Assembly: GCA_016703225.1 (NCBI GenBank)
Contig: JADJCM010000008.1
Location: forward strand, 1 to 60,498
Direction of reading: 5' to 3'
Source of the DNA: Lysobacterales bacterium
Lineage (GTDB): Bacteria > Pseudomonadota > Gammaproteobacteria > Xanthomonadales > Ahniellaceae
Length of the DNA stretch: 60,498 nucleotides
Made by a program: the position numbers and the translations under genes. Position 1 is the first letter of the stretch; the number at the start of each line of letters is the position of its first letter. The notes under the pieces were generated by a model. It did not search any database. It had not been told where the DNA came from and worked only from the letters and a program-made list of their open reading frames with translations. Below, piece by piece: positions 40,229 through 49,648 of the stretch.

Positions 40229-40896
40229 GGTCGACTCTCTTCTTGAATGCATTCGGGCAATCCGGGCGTGTTGAACAACCGCCAAGCGTCGCGCAGTACG
40301 CTGAACGAAGTGTGCAGGAACAACGCAGCGATCAGAGCGCCAATCAGCGCATCGGGTAAGGGGCTTTGGGTCCAGGCCACGAGGCCAGCCGCCATGATCA
40401 CGCCGGCGTTGTTGACGAGGTCGTTGCGCGAGCACAGCCATGCCGAGCGCAGATTGATATCGCGATCGCGATGACGTGAAAGCAGCACAAAGCAACTCAG
40501 ATTGGCGACCAGTGCGACGGCGGCAGCCGCCGCCATGATCGGTGCGACCGGCGTTACATCGCCGAGCCAGCGGCGCACGACTTCGACCAGTACGAGCACA
40601 CCAAATGCCGCTTGGATCGCACCCTTGAACAAGGCCGCCCCGGCGCGCCAACGCAGCGAACGGCCAACCACGAACAAGCTCAGCGCGTACACCGATGCGT
40701 CGCCGAGGCTATCCAGCGCAGCGGCTTGTAGGCCGCTGGAGGGGATCCATGCCCCAACGGAGGACTCCCCCGTGAACAACAATAGGTTGATGATCAGCAC
40801 GACGACCAGCACGCGGCGCAGCGATCGGTCTGCAGGAGCGCTCAGGCGCTCGGCGCCGGCGTGGCAGCCGCAGGTGGTAGTGGATGTTTCGCTCAT
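40225..40896 (-). CDS. Cation diffusion facilitator (CDF/CzcD-like) transporter
   Basis: 223 residues, six predicted helices. The N-terminus has CGCHAG, and the metal-site helices read AALDSLGDASVYAL and SRNDLVNNAGVIMAA, corresponding to the paired Asp motifs of CDF antiporters. The C-terminal cytoplasmic domain is very short. It moves Zn/Cd/Co-type ions out of the cytoplasm in exchange for protons. First gene of the operon behind the MerR-type promoter. The ATG at 40896 lies almost at the predicted transcription start. Confidence 0.87.
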   Translation of the reverse strand: MSETSTTTCGCHAGAERLSAPADRSLRRVLVVVLIINLLLFTGESSVGAWIPSSGLQAAALDSLGDASVYALSLFVVGRSLRWRAGAALFKGAIQAAFGVLVLVEVVRRWLGDVTPVAPIMAAAAAVALVANLSCFVLLSRHRDRDINLRSAWLCSRNDLVNNAGVIMAAGLVAWTQSPLPDALIGALIAALFLHTSFSVLRDAWRLFNTPGLPECIQEESRP

Positions 40897-40904
40897 GGTT
40901 CGGC

Positions 40905-40935
40905 ATCCTAAACCCCGTAGTAACTACAGAGTCAA
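40905..40935 (-). promoter_or_regulatory. MerR-type promoter/operator with 19-bp spacer
   Basis: On the minus strand, TTGACT (40930-40935) and TAGGAT (40905-40910) are separated by 19 bp, the overlong spacing that MerR activators correct. The spacer holds the dyad CCGTAG-TAA-CTACAG. It lies between the divergent merR and CDF genes and is close in form to CadR/PbrR operators. It should drive CDF, DUF3703 and probably the whole czc operon. Confidence 0.85.
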
Positions 40936-40938
40936 GCG

Positions 40939-41370
40939 ATGAAGATCGGAGAAGCCGCCGCGGTCAGCGGGTGTCATTTGGAAACCGTGCGCTACTACGA
41001 ACGCATCGGCTTGCTGCCGAAACCTCGACGCACCGGCAGCGGCTATCGGAGTTACACAGACGATGACGTTCGACGATTGCGCTTCATCACCCGCGGTCGC
41101 GAATTGGGTTTTAGTCTGGAGGAGATCCGAAGCCTGCTCCGATTGAGCGACGAACCTGATTTGTCGTGCGCCGAAGTCGATCAGATCGCGCGCCATCACC
41201 TGACCGAGATCGAGCAACGCGTGGTCGAGTTGAAGCGGATGGCCAATGAGCTGAAGCAGACGATAACGACCTGTCGCGGCGGGGAACGCGCCGCCTGCGC
41301 CATCCTCGACGCGTTGCACGCGCCGCAGCCGAAGACGACGCGACGTCGACGAACCCCCGCGGTCCATTGA
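40939..41370 (+). CDS. MerR-family metal-responsive regulator (CadR/PbrR/ZntR-like)
   Basis: 143 residues. HTH MKIGEAAAVSGCHLETVRYYERIGLL, a dimer helix, then the metal loop: Cys in DLSCAEVDQ (~77) and TCRGGERAACAIL (~112-120). This Cys spacing fits divalent-metal sensors, with Cd/Pb/Zn more likely than Hg or Cu, but cannot fix the metal. Basic tail RRRRTP. It is divergent from the CDF operon with its start four bases from the -35 box, so it controls both directions. Confidence 0.9.
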   Translation: MKIGEAAAVSGCHLETVRYYERIGLLPKPRRTGSGYRSYTDDDVRRLRFITRGRELGFSLEEIRSLLRLSDEPDLSCAEVDQIARHHLTEIEQRVVELKRMANELKQTITTCRGGERAACAILDALHAPQPKTTRRRRTPAVH

Positions 41371-41468
41371 CGGAACTTTTCCGTGCCTTGTCAGTCCAGT
41401 TTTGACAGGAACGTGCGATCGCGCCGGTCTTGCTAGGCTAGAGCCCACGTTTGAGGGAGCACTGGATC

Positions 41469-41873
41469 GTGCGGCACCGTTGTCGACATCGCTGGATCGC
41501 GCTGCTTGCGCTGTTCGGCCTGCTGTTTCAGCAGGTCGCAATGGCGACATACGTGTGTCCGATCGAGCAATCCGGCCGCACGCACGCCGTGATCGAAAAA
41601 GACCTCGCTCAGCCGCCTTGCCATCGCGAGGCGCAGACTGATGCGGTGGACGACACGGACCCCGTGCGCTGCCAACAGCACTGCCATCCGACGGTACCTG
41701 CAGCCGATCACGTCTCGTCACTGACCGTTCCGCCCGGCCTGCCGGCAGCGAACCTGTGGTTGGAGCCGGCGCACGTCAGTGGTTGCTCGACGAGTCAGGC
41801 GCCAGAGTCAGTGGTCGATCCGCGTGCCGGTGCACCGCCACTGTCGATACAGTTCTGCTCGTTCCAGATTTGA
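41469..41873 (+). CDS. Cys/His-containing exported protein heading the cus operon (DUF2946-like)
   Basis: 134 residues from GTG 41469 (GAGGGAG nine bases upstream; an in-frame TTG at 41451 is less likely). Export signal WIALLALFGLLFQQVAMA, then YVCPIEQ, PPCHREA and CQQHCHP, ending PPLSIQFCSFQI. Similar small Cys-rich proteins precede copper RND operons in related bacteria. It may bind Cu or Ag in the periplasm; no experimental role is known to me. Confidence 0.65.
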   Translation: MRHRCRHRWIALLALFGLLFQQVAMATYVCPIEQSGRTHAVIEKDLAQPPCHREAQTDAVDDTDPVRCQQHCHPTVPAADHVSSLTVPPGLPAANLWLEPAHVSGCSTSQAPESVVDPRAGAPPLSIQFCSFQI

Positions 41874-41938
41874 GCCCCTGCGATTGAGTTCGTTGCGCCG
41901 CGCTTGCGCGGTCGTTTCGTCTTCGTCCCGGAGTTCAC

Positions 41939-43231
41939 ATGTTTGTCTCGTCTTCGTACTGCCAGTCGGCGCTCGCGCGCCGTTTCTGGTCGAAATTCGT
42001 CCTCTTTTCGAGCCTTGCGCTGGCCCACGTCGCCACTGCGTCGTCGACAGGTCAACCGCTCGATTTCCGCGAAGCCATCGCCCGCGCAGAACTCGACGCC
42101 CCCGGTGTCACGGCCCGTGCCGCTGCGGTCAGTGCGGCGTCCGCGCGGGTCGGTCCCGCCGGCGAATTGCCAGACCCCGAATTGTTGGTCGGCATCGACA
42201 ACTTGCCGGTCACGGGCAGCGACGCGTTCGAGTGGAATCGCGACTTCATGACGATGCGCAAGATCGGCGTCATGCAGGCGTTGCCACGCCGCGAGAAGCG
42301 CGCGTTGCGGCGTGAGCGTGCCGAAGCGGATTCGGCCAAGGAACGCGCATTGCTGTTGACCACACAACTGAGCACCCGGGAATCGGTGGCCCGCGCCTGG
42401 ACGACCGTCGCCAATGCCGAGCGGCGCCTCGTGCTGGGCTTGTCGATGCGCGCGCAAGCCGACGCGATGGTTTGCGCCGCCACGGCCGCGATCAGCGCGG
42501 GCCGGGGCAGCACTGCAGATGCGATCGCCGCACAGCAGGCGCGCGTGGCGCTTGAGGATCGGATTGCCGCGATACAACTGGCTCGCGATCGGGCGCGCAT
42601 TGCTTTGGCCCGCTGGTTGCCAAACGATGCCGAACGCCCGATCGGCAAATCTCCGAACTGGCGCGAGGTTCCCGTCGGCGGGTTGAGCGATCCGGACCGG
42701 ATCGCCGCGCATCGTGAGCTGCATGCCTACGAGGCGATCGCACGCGCGGCGCGCACAGATATCGCGTTGGCGCGGGCCGAAAAGCGTTCGGACTGGTCGG
42801 TCGAACTGGCGTACGCCGATCGCGGCCCACATTTGTCGAGCATGCTGTCAGTGCAGTTTCGGGTGGGGCTGCCGTTGTTTGCCGCCAGCCGACAAGACCC
42901 GTTGATTGCCGCGAATGAAGCAGTGTTGCTCCAGATCGAGTCTGAGCGCGAGGCCGCTGCGCGCGAACATCGCGCCGAGCTCGTGCAAATGGAGGCGATC
43001 TGGCGGGCTTCCGTCGATCGCGCTGATCGCTACGAACAACAGCTGCTGCCTCTGGGCGATGAACGCATCGAGGCCGCACTCGCGAGCTATCGCGGCGGCT
43101 CCGGCGCCTTGCAGGACGTACTGACCGCTTTCGATGCCGCGATCGAGCAGCGACTCGCCTACATCGATGTCATGGATTCGCTCGGCGAGTCGTGGGCCGC
43201 ATTGCGCTTCGCGTTTCCCGAGGGGAACTAG
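41939..43231 (+). CDS. cusC: CusC-like outer-membrane channel
   Basis: 430 residues with GGAG before ATG 41939. Signal region LFSSLALAHVATASS, then OEP repeats (FREAIARAELDAPGVTARAAA; RKIGVMQALPRREKRALRRERAEAD), the style of copper-operon channels. It ends four bases before cusB. Duct of the Cu/Ag efflux complex. Intact. Confidence 0.88.
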   Translation: MFVSSSYCQSALARRFWSKFVLFSSLALAHVATASSTGQPLDFREAIARAELDAPGVTARAAAVSAASARVGPAGELPDPELLVGIDNLPVTGSDAFEWNRDFMTMRKIGVMQALPRREKRALRRERAEADSAKERALLLTTQLSTRESVARAWTTVANAERRLVLGLSMRAQADAMVCAATAAISAGRGSTADAIAAQQARVALEDRIAAIQLARDRARIALARWLPNDAERPIGKSPNWREVPVGGLSDPDRIAAHRELHAYEAIARAARTDIALARAEKRSDWSVELAYADRGPHLSSMLSVQFRVGLPLFAASRQDPLIAANEAVLLQIESEREAAAREHRAELVQMEAIWRASVDRADRYEQQLLPLGDERIEAALASYRGGSGALQDVLTAFDAAIEQRLAYIDVMDSLGESWAALRFAFPEGN

Positions 43232-43234
43232 ACC

Positions 43235-44740
43235 ATGAACAACTTCTCTCGTTGGACCACCCTCGGCGCCGCGTTCGTCGCCGGCATCCTCGTCACTGTG
43301 GTGGTCGTTCGCGTGATGCCGAAGAGCCGCATTGACGGCGAGTCCGTCGCGTCCGCAACAGCCGCCCCCAAGGTGCTGTACTGGTACGACCCGATGTATC
43401 CGGACAAACACTTCGACCAACCGGGCAAGTCGCCGTTCATGGACATGCAGTTGGTGCCGAAGCATGCCGATGCAGGCGCCACGTCCGAGGGAACGGTACG
43501 AATCGATCCGCGTCTCGCACAGAACCTCGGCGTGCGTACGGGCGTCGCGCGTCTTGGGCAGCTCGATGAACCTGTGCGCGCCACAGTGACTCTGGCCTTC
43601 GACGAGAGCGCGTCCAGTGTGTTGCAGGCGCGAGTCGCGGGCGTTGTCGAGCGGCTGCTGGCGCGGACGCCACTCACAGTCGTGAAACGCGGCGAACCGA
43701 TGCTGGTGTTGATCGCGCCGGAATGGACCGCCGCCCAGGAGGAGTATCTGGCCCTGCGTCGAAGCACTGTATCGGCGCTCGCCGATGTTCGTGACGCGGC
43801 ACGACAGCGGTTGAATCTGTTGGGCATGGACGAACCTCAGATCCGCGCGATCGAACGCAGCGGCAAAGCGCAGACCCGCATTACGGTGCACGCCTCTCGC
43901 GACGGCGTGGTGACGGAACTGCTTGTGCGCGATGGCGAATCCGTCATGCCGGGTACACCGCTGGCGCGACTGAACGGCATCGATGAGGTGTGGGCGCACG
44001 CGGCGATCGCGGAAGCTCAGATCGCGCAGGTACGCAATGGCGCATCCGCCGAAATCACCCTCAGCGCATTTCCCGGCATGTCGTTCGCGGGCACAGTTGC
44101 AGCGATTCTGCCCAGCCTTGATCCGGTCTCGCGCACGCAAACGGCGCGCATCGTGCTCGCCAATCCCGAGCATCGCCTCGCGGCCGGCATGATCGGCGAA
44201 GCTCGAATCGTCACCAGCGATGCTGTGGAATCGGTGTTGATTCCGAGCGAGGCGGTGATCGCGACCGGTACCCGTAAGGTCGTCATCGTCGAAGAAGGCG
44301 AAGGCATCTACCGGGCACAAGAGGTGCGCGTCGGCGCCGAAGCGGCGGGACACAGCGCCATCCTCGCGGGCATCGACGACGGCGAGCGCGTCGTGCTGTC
44401 GGGGCAATTCCTGATCGACTCCGAAGCGAGTCTCACCGGCACTTTGGCGCGCCTCGGCAGCGACGCGACGTCGACGCCTGCGCCGAAAACCGCCAAGGCT
44501 CCGCCACTGCACGCGACCTTCGGCACCTTGCTGGCGATCTCTGACGGCGACTGGGACGTCGATACCGGCCCTGTACCGTCGATGGACATGGGTGCCATGC
44601 GCATGACGTTTCGCCCGCCGCCGTCGGAGACGAAGATCAAGATCGGCGACACGTTCGACTTCGCCTTCTTCCGCAATGACGAAGGCGACTTCGAGATCGA
44701 CGCCGCATCGATCAAGATGCGCACAGAGACTTCGCGATGA
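43235..44740 (+). CDS. cusB: CusB-like adaptor with N-terminal metal-binding domain and fused CusF-like domain
   Basis: 501 residues from ATG 43235. Membrane anchor ~10-27. Heavy-metal-binding domain ~48-76 (YWYDPMYPDKHFDQPGKSPF and MDMQLVPKH). Adaptor hairpin and barrels ~85-410. CusF-like domain ~425-495 with WDVDTGPVPSMDMGAMRM, whose Trp and Met residues bind Cu(I)/Ag(I). It picks up periplasmic copper and hands it to CusA. The CusF fusion removes the need for a separate chaperone gene. ATGA overlap with cusA. Confidence 0.92.
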   Translation: MNNFSRWTTLGAAFVAGILVTVVVVRVMPKSRIDGESVASATAAPKVLYWYDPMYPDKHFDQPGKSPFMDMQLVPKHADAGATSEGTVRIDPRLAQNLGVRTGVARLGQLDEPVRATVTLAFDESASSVLQARVAGVVERLLARTPLTVVKRGEPMLVLIAPEWTAAQEEYLALRRSTVSALADVRDAARQRLNLLGMDEPQIRAIERSGKAQTRITVHASRDGVVTELLVRDGESVMPGTPLARLNGIDEVWAHAAIAEAQIAQVRNGASAEITLSAFPGMSFAGTVAAILPSLDPVSRTQTARIVLANPEHRLAAGMIGEARIVTSDAVESVLIPSEAVIATGTRKVVIVEEGEGIYRAQEVRVGAEAAGHSAILAGIDDGERVVLSGQFLIDSEASLTGTLARLGSDATSTPAPKTAKAPPLHATFGTLLAISDGDWDVDTGPVPSMDMGAMRMTFRPPPSETKIKIGDTFDFAFFRNDEGDFEIDAASIKMRTETSR

Positions 44741-47700
44741 TCGCCCGACTGATCCATTGGTCGATCGCCAACCGCTTCCTGGTGCTGTTGGCCTCCTTAC
44801 TACTGAGCGTCTGGGGCGCGCTGTCGCTGCAGCGCACACCGGTCGATGCGCTGCCGGACTTGTCGGATGTTCAGGTCATCATCCGCACGAATTGGCCCGG
44901 CCAGTCACCTCAGGTCATAGAAAACCAGGTGACCTATCCACTGACGACGACGATGCTGTCCGTGCCTGGTGCGAAGACAGTGCGCGGCTACTCGTTCTTC
45001 GGTGACTCTTTCGTATACGTGTTGTTCGATGACGGCACCGACCTGTACTGGGCCCGCTCGCGCGTGCTCGAGTATTTAAGTCAGGTGCAGTCTCGTCTGC
45101 CGGAAAACGCGCGCCCGGCGCTCGGCCCGGACGCGACCGGCGTCGGTTGGGTCTACGAATACGCGCTGGTCGATCGCAGCGGTGGGCATGACTTGTCCGA
45201 GTTGCGCGCGATACAGGATTGGTTTCTGCGCTATGAATTGAAGAGCCTGCCGGGTGTCGCGGAGGTCGCGACGATCGGCGGCATGGTGCGCCAGTACCAG
45301 GTCGTGCTCGATCCAGATCGCATGCGCGCGCACGGTCTGAGCCATGAGGACGTGACCACGGCGATTCGCAACGCCAATGGTGAGGTCGGCGGTTCGGTGC
45401 TGGAACTCGGTGAAGCGGAATACATGGTGCGTGCCAGCGGCTATCTGCAGTCGTTGGCGGACTTCCAGGCGATTCCGGTGAAGACGGTCGGAGCCGTACC
45501 GATCCTGTTGACCGACGTCGCACGGATCCAATGGGGTCCGGAAATGCGTCGCGGCATCTCCGAACTCGATGGTGAGGGCGAAGTCGTCGGCGGCGTCATC
45601 GTCATGCGCTCCGGCAAGAATGCGCAAGCGACGATCGATGCGGTGAAGACGCGCCTGGCGGAACTCAAGCGCGGTTTGCCGGAGGGCGTGGAAATCGTCG
45701 AGACGTACGACCGCTCCGAACTGATCACTGGCGCGATCGACAACCTGCGCAACAAGTTGATCGAAGAGTTCATCGTCGTGGCGCTGGTCTGCGCGCTGTT
45801 CCTGTTTCACATCCGCTCGGCACTGGTCGCCGTCGTCGCGCTGCCGCTCGGCATCCTTGCCGCGTTTGTCGTCATGCATGCCCAAGGCATCAACGCCAAC
45901 ATCATGTCGCTGGGTGGCATTGCGATCGCCATCGGGGCGATGGTCGATGCGGCCATTGTGATGATCGAGAACGCGCATAAGCACATCGAGTCGTGGCGTC
46001 ATGCGCACCCGAAAGCGAGCTTGGACGCGAGCGTGCGCTGGCGCCTCGTCGCTGACGCGTCCGCGGAAGTGGGGCCCGCGCTGTTCTTCAGCCTGTTGAT
46101 CATCACGATCTCCTTCGTTCCGGTGTTCACGCTCGAAGCGCAGGAAGGTCGGTTGTTCGCACCACTGGCCTACACCAAGACCTATGCGATGGCAGCATCG
46201 GCGGCGTTGTCCGTGACATAGATTCCGGTGCTGATGGGCTATTGGATCCGCGGCCACATCCGCGACGAATCGGAAAACCCGGTGTCGCGTGTCTTGATCG
46301 CACTCTACCGCCCATTACTGGCGACGGCACTGGACTGACCAAAGGCCACACTCAGCATCACCGCCGCGCTTCTGGTCGCGACGGCGTGGCCGATGACGCG
46401 CCTCGGAGCTGAGTTCATGCCGATGATGGACGAAGGTGACCTGCTGTACATGCCTTCGGCCTTGCCCGGTGTCTCCGCCGGCAAAGCAGCGCAACTGCTG
46501 CAGCAGACCGACCGGCTGATTCGCTCCGTGCCGGAGGTCGAGCGTGTGTTCGGCAAGATCGGGCGCGCCGAAACCGCCACCGATCCGGCGCCGATGGAGA
46601 TGGTCGAGACGACGATTCACTTCAAGCCGCGTGCGCAGTGGCGCGCCGGCATGACCAAGGAGAAGCTGATCGAAGAACTCGATCGCGTGGTGCAGGTCCC
46701 GGGCCTATCGAATCTCTGGGTGCCGCCGATTCGCAATCGCCTCGATATGCTTGCGACGGGCATCAAGAGCCCGATCGGCATCAAGGTCGGCGGCACCGAT
46801 CTGGCGGTGATCGATCGTGTCGCGGCGGACATCGAGCGCGTCGCAAAGACCGTTCCCGGCGTCACGTCGGTTCTCGCGGAGCGGCTCACTGGCGGTCGCT
46901 ACATCGATGTCGATATCGATCGTCTGGCTGCTGCTCGACAAGGCTTGAGCATGGTCGCGGTGCAACAGGTCGTTGCGGCCGCGATCGGCGGCGACACGAT
47001 CGGCGAGACGATCGAAGGACGCAGACGCTTTCCGATCAGTGTGCGATATCCGCGCGAGCTGCGCGACAGTCTGAGCAAGCTGCGCGAGCTGTCGCTGGTC
47101 ACGCCGACGGGCGCACAAATCACCCTCGGCAGCGTGGCAAAAATCGGGATCAGCGATGGCCCGCCGATGTTGCGCAGTGAAAATGCGCGGCTGACCGGAT
47201 GGATTTATGTCGACCTGCGCGGCCGCGACCTCGCTTCGGTCGTGCGGGATCTGCAGACTGCTGTCGCCGCACAGGTGGAGCTGCCGGTCGGCGTGTCGGT
47301 GCATTGGTCCGGCCAGTTCGAATACCTCGAGCGCGCCGCAGCAAAATTGCGCGTGGTCGTGCCGGCGACGCTACTCATCATCTTCGTGCTGCTGTTCATG
47401 ACCTTTGGTCGCTTCGACGAAGCAGCGTTGATTCTGCTCAGCGTGCCGTTTGCACTGGTCGGCGGGTTCTGGCTGCTCTACGCACTCGGACACGCGCTTT
47501 CCATCGCCAGCGCGGTCGGCTTCATTGCACTCGCTGGTGTCGCTGCGGAGTTCGGCGTGATCATGCTGCTGTACTTGAAGCAAGCCTGGGAGCGACGGCT
47601 CGCAGCCGGAGAACCGGACACCGCCGAAACTCTACTGGCCGCAATTCAGGAAGGCGCGGTACAGCGCGTGCGACCGAAAGCGATGACTGTCGCCGTGATC

Positions 47701-47901
47701 ATCGCCGGACTGCTACCGATCATGATCGGATCGGGCGTCGGTTCCGAAGTGATGCAGCGCATTGCGGCGCCGATGGTTGGCGGCATGATCACCGCGCCGT
47801 TGCTGTCGTTGTTTGTCATTCCGGTGGCGTATGAGGTAATGCGTCGTCGTCGAACGACGCCGAATCGCTCCGGTCACGAATTGGCGAAGGACGATCATTG
47901 A
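44737..47901 (+). pseudogene. cusA: CusA-like Cu/Ag RND permease with two in-frame stops
   Basis: 1055 codons in one frame from ATG 44737 with helix 4 AIAIGAMVDAAIVMIEN, diagnostic of Cu(I)/Ag(I) pumps. Stops: TAG at 46219-46221 (AALSVT-stop-IPVL, Leu expected) and TGA at 46336-46338 (TALD-stop-PKATL, Trp expected). The rest is complete, including methionines in MMDEGDLLYMPS. No indel is needed. Two single-base changes 117 bp apart disable the permease in an operon whose other members are intact. Confidence 0.9.
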
Positions 47902-48003
47902 TCTCGAAATTGACAGCCCGGTTTGCCCAACGTGAGTCTCCGCCTTTGGCAAAAAGCAGACTTATCGCCTGCCACGGGTGCTGTGCGATGACGCCGAATC
48001 CGG

Positions 48004-48261
48004 CTATTTCCGAGCCATCGCCAGCGCGAGCTTTTCCGCCTGGCGAAAAGCACCCACTGGGGTGATCCCGAGCGCTTTGGCCATCCAAATGAACTCCAGT
48101 ACATCCATCCGACGAGCGCCCGTCTCGACGTAGGACACCTTCTGCTGCGTCCAACCGAGTTCACGGGCAAGTTCGCCCTGGGACAGCCCCTTCGATTCTC
48201 TGCGTTTCCGCAGCACATCAACCAGTTGCCGGTATTCGTTCCGATGGATTGTCTTGGCCAA
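48004..48261 (-). CDS. XRE-family helix-turn-helix regulator
   Basis: 85 residues from TTG 48261 (no ATG in frame before a TGA upstream). HTH: LRKRRESKGLSQGELARELGWTQQKVSYVETGARR. It is short, with no extra domain beyond a basic tail. Divergent from the three-gene block at 48387, with repeats between them that it may bind. Confidence 0.87.
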   Translation of the reverse strand: MAKTIHRNEYRQLVDVLRKRRESKGLSQGELARELGWTQQKVSYVETGARRMDVLEFIWMAKALGITPVGAFRQAEKLALAMARK

Positions 48262-48283
48262 GATAGTCGCCGTTTCTCAGGGC

Positions 48284-48312
48284 GACCCGGACACTAGACC
48301 CGGATATCGGGT
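48284..48312. promoter_or_regulatory. Candidate XRE operator: direct repeat plus dyad
   Basis: GACCCGGA occurs at 48284-48291 and 48297-48304. The second copy overlaps the perfect dyad ACCCG-GATAT-CGGGT (48298-48312). Position between divergent regulator and operon suggests autoregulation. A further repeat, TCACCTG, lies at 48361-48367 and 48371-48377, just before the operon start. Confidence 0.5.
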
Positions 48313-48386
48313 TACACGAAAACTATGTAGCCAGCCAGAACGGCGGCTGTTAGGCTGTCGTCACCTGAGGTCACCTGCCGAATCGG

Positions 48387-49169
48387 TTGTCCAATGACAC
48401 GACTCAACCGACCCTCTCATCCCGGCACCAAGGTTCCCTCGCTGATCGCATCGATGCGCTTGAGCTAGTCGATCTGCTGGCTTTGGCATCGTTCGAGTCG
48501 TCTCGCGACGATCACGCGCCAATTTCTTCAACCCTGAGATTCACGTTCGAATTGGCCGGACGCCTGCGCCAGGCGCAGGTCCTGAAATTGCTTGAGGACG
48601 CGCCTCAAGGGCTGGTCTGGGGACAGGCCAGGGCCATCTATGACCCAATCACCTGGGCTTACCTCGCCGATCCGCTCGAGCGGGGCGTGATGCGACACCA
48701 CCTCGCTATGCGTATCCGGCAGCGGGTTGCTGACGGCGCGACCGAGGGTGCGCTGTGGCTGTGGCAACGCCTAGCCGATGCAGAATTCGAAAGCTACGGC
48801 GCGCACCTTCTGCGACGGCACCAAATGGAGCCAACCTGGGCACGTGCCTTGGTCGATCGAACTGAGTCAGAGCTTGAGGAACTGTGTCTCGCGCAGCGCC
48901 GAGCCGTACTTTGGCTCGGACTGAAAGAAGGCGCAGCCACATTCCTGCGCACGAAAGGCGACGCAAAGCAGTGCATCGATGCCATCGTGTGCGAGATCCG
49001 ACGTCAGGCGCGCTGGCTGCGTCGGCATCAGCCGCTGGCGTCTGAATGGGTTCCCAGTACTGCATGGCGCCAGCCGCTGCTTCTGCGCAGCTTCCTGGCC
49101 GCCATTCCCCTAGGACACCGCTATTGGACTGAAGTACCGTCGGTGGCCGCAATCGAGGCCAGTCGCTGA
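48387..49169 (+). CDS. Unrecognised 260-residue protein, first gene of block beside CBASS
   Basis: Start TTG 48387 is the best available (MSNDTTQPTLSSRHQGSL). Soluble, helical, Arg/Trp-rich (ALWLWQRLADAEFESYGAHLLRRHQ; RRQARWLRRHQPL), with no motif I can name. The next gene starts within its stop codon (TGATG), so they are translationally coupled. Likely regulated by the divergent XRE protein. Confidence 0.65.
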   Translation: MSNDTTQPTLSSRHQGSLADRIDALELVDLLALASFESSRDDHAPISSTLRFTFELAGRLRQAQVLKLLEDAPQGLVWGQARAIYDPITWAYLADPLERGVMRHHLAMRIRQRVADGATEGALWLWQRLADAEFESYGAHLLRRHQMEPTWARALVDRTESELEELCLAQRRAVLWLGLKEGAATFLRTKGDAKQCIDAIVCEIRRQARWLRRHQPLASEWVPSTAWRQPLLLRSFLAAIPLGHRYWTEVPSVAAIEASR

Positions 49170-49573
49170 TGGCTGTTTTCCTGCACGCCATCGATGCCGA
49201 GACGGGATACACCGTCGAGCTCGTGCTCCCGGACGCCGAACACGAACTTCTCGAACTGCAGATGGCGCGGTGCGTATCCAACGGTGGATTTGATGCGTTC
49301 GCGCAATGGTTGAGCCAGGCGCTGGGTGCTCTGTTGCCGACGGTCGTCGACTACGCGCTCCGACCACCGTCTGAGGCACAAACCAAATTCGCCATGGCGA
49401 TCGCTCGCACGCTGGGTCTTGCGCTTTCACCGGATGCGCTGCGGTATCGCGGCGTGATGCACGAGTTTATTTCGTCGCATGCGCCTGCGTTTCTCGCGAG
49501 CCGCAAAGGCAGGACTGAATCTGCTGCTGAATCCGGACAGCGATTCGGAAAACCAGATGAGGCTGCGCTGTGA
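49169..49573 (+). CDS. Unrecognised 134-residue protein, second gene of the block
   Basis: ATG 49169 overlaps the previous stop. The N-terminal half is acidic; the middle reads SEAQTKFAMAIARTLGLALSPDALRYRGVMHEF, a helical segment seen in phage and plasmid small proteins, but I cannot name it. The last ~25 residues (RTESAAESGQRFGKPDEAAL) may be off-frame if an indel lies near 49505. Confidence 0.6.
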   Translation: MAVFLHAIDAETGYTVELVLPDAEHELLELQMARCVSNGGFDAFAQWLSQALGALLPTVVDYALRPPSEAQTKFAMAIARTLGLALSPDALRYRGVMHEFISSHAPAFLASRKGRTESAAESGQRFGKPDEAAL

Positions 49574-49648
49574 GTGCGCGGTCATCTCAAAGCAGTCGTT
49601 GCAATGGAGGCTTGCATTGATCAAGTGGAGTGAATTCGAGAAGGCGAC

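Noticed and set aside
42848..44839. Long open antisense frames opposite cusB, cusA and other GC-rich genes
   Set aside because: They are composition shadows with no domain content; the plus-strand genes carry the conserved motifs.
36367..46338. Reassignment of TGA to Trp, suggested by two TGA codons at Trp sites
   Set aside because: TGA ends many intact genes here (yegP, the DMT transporter, the first PAP2), and cusA also has a TAG. Ordinary nonsense changes or errors fit better.
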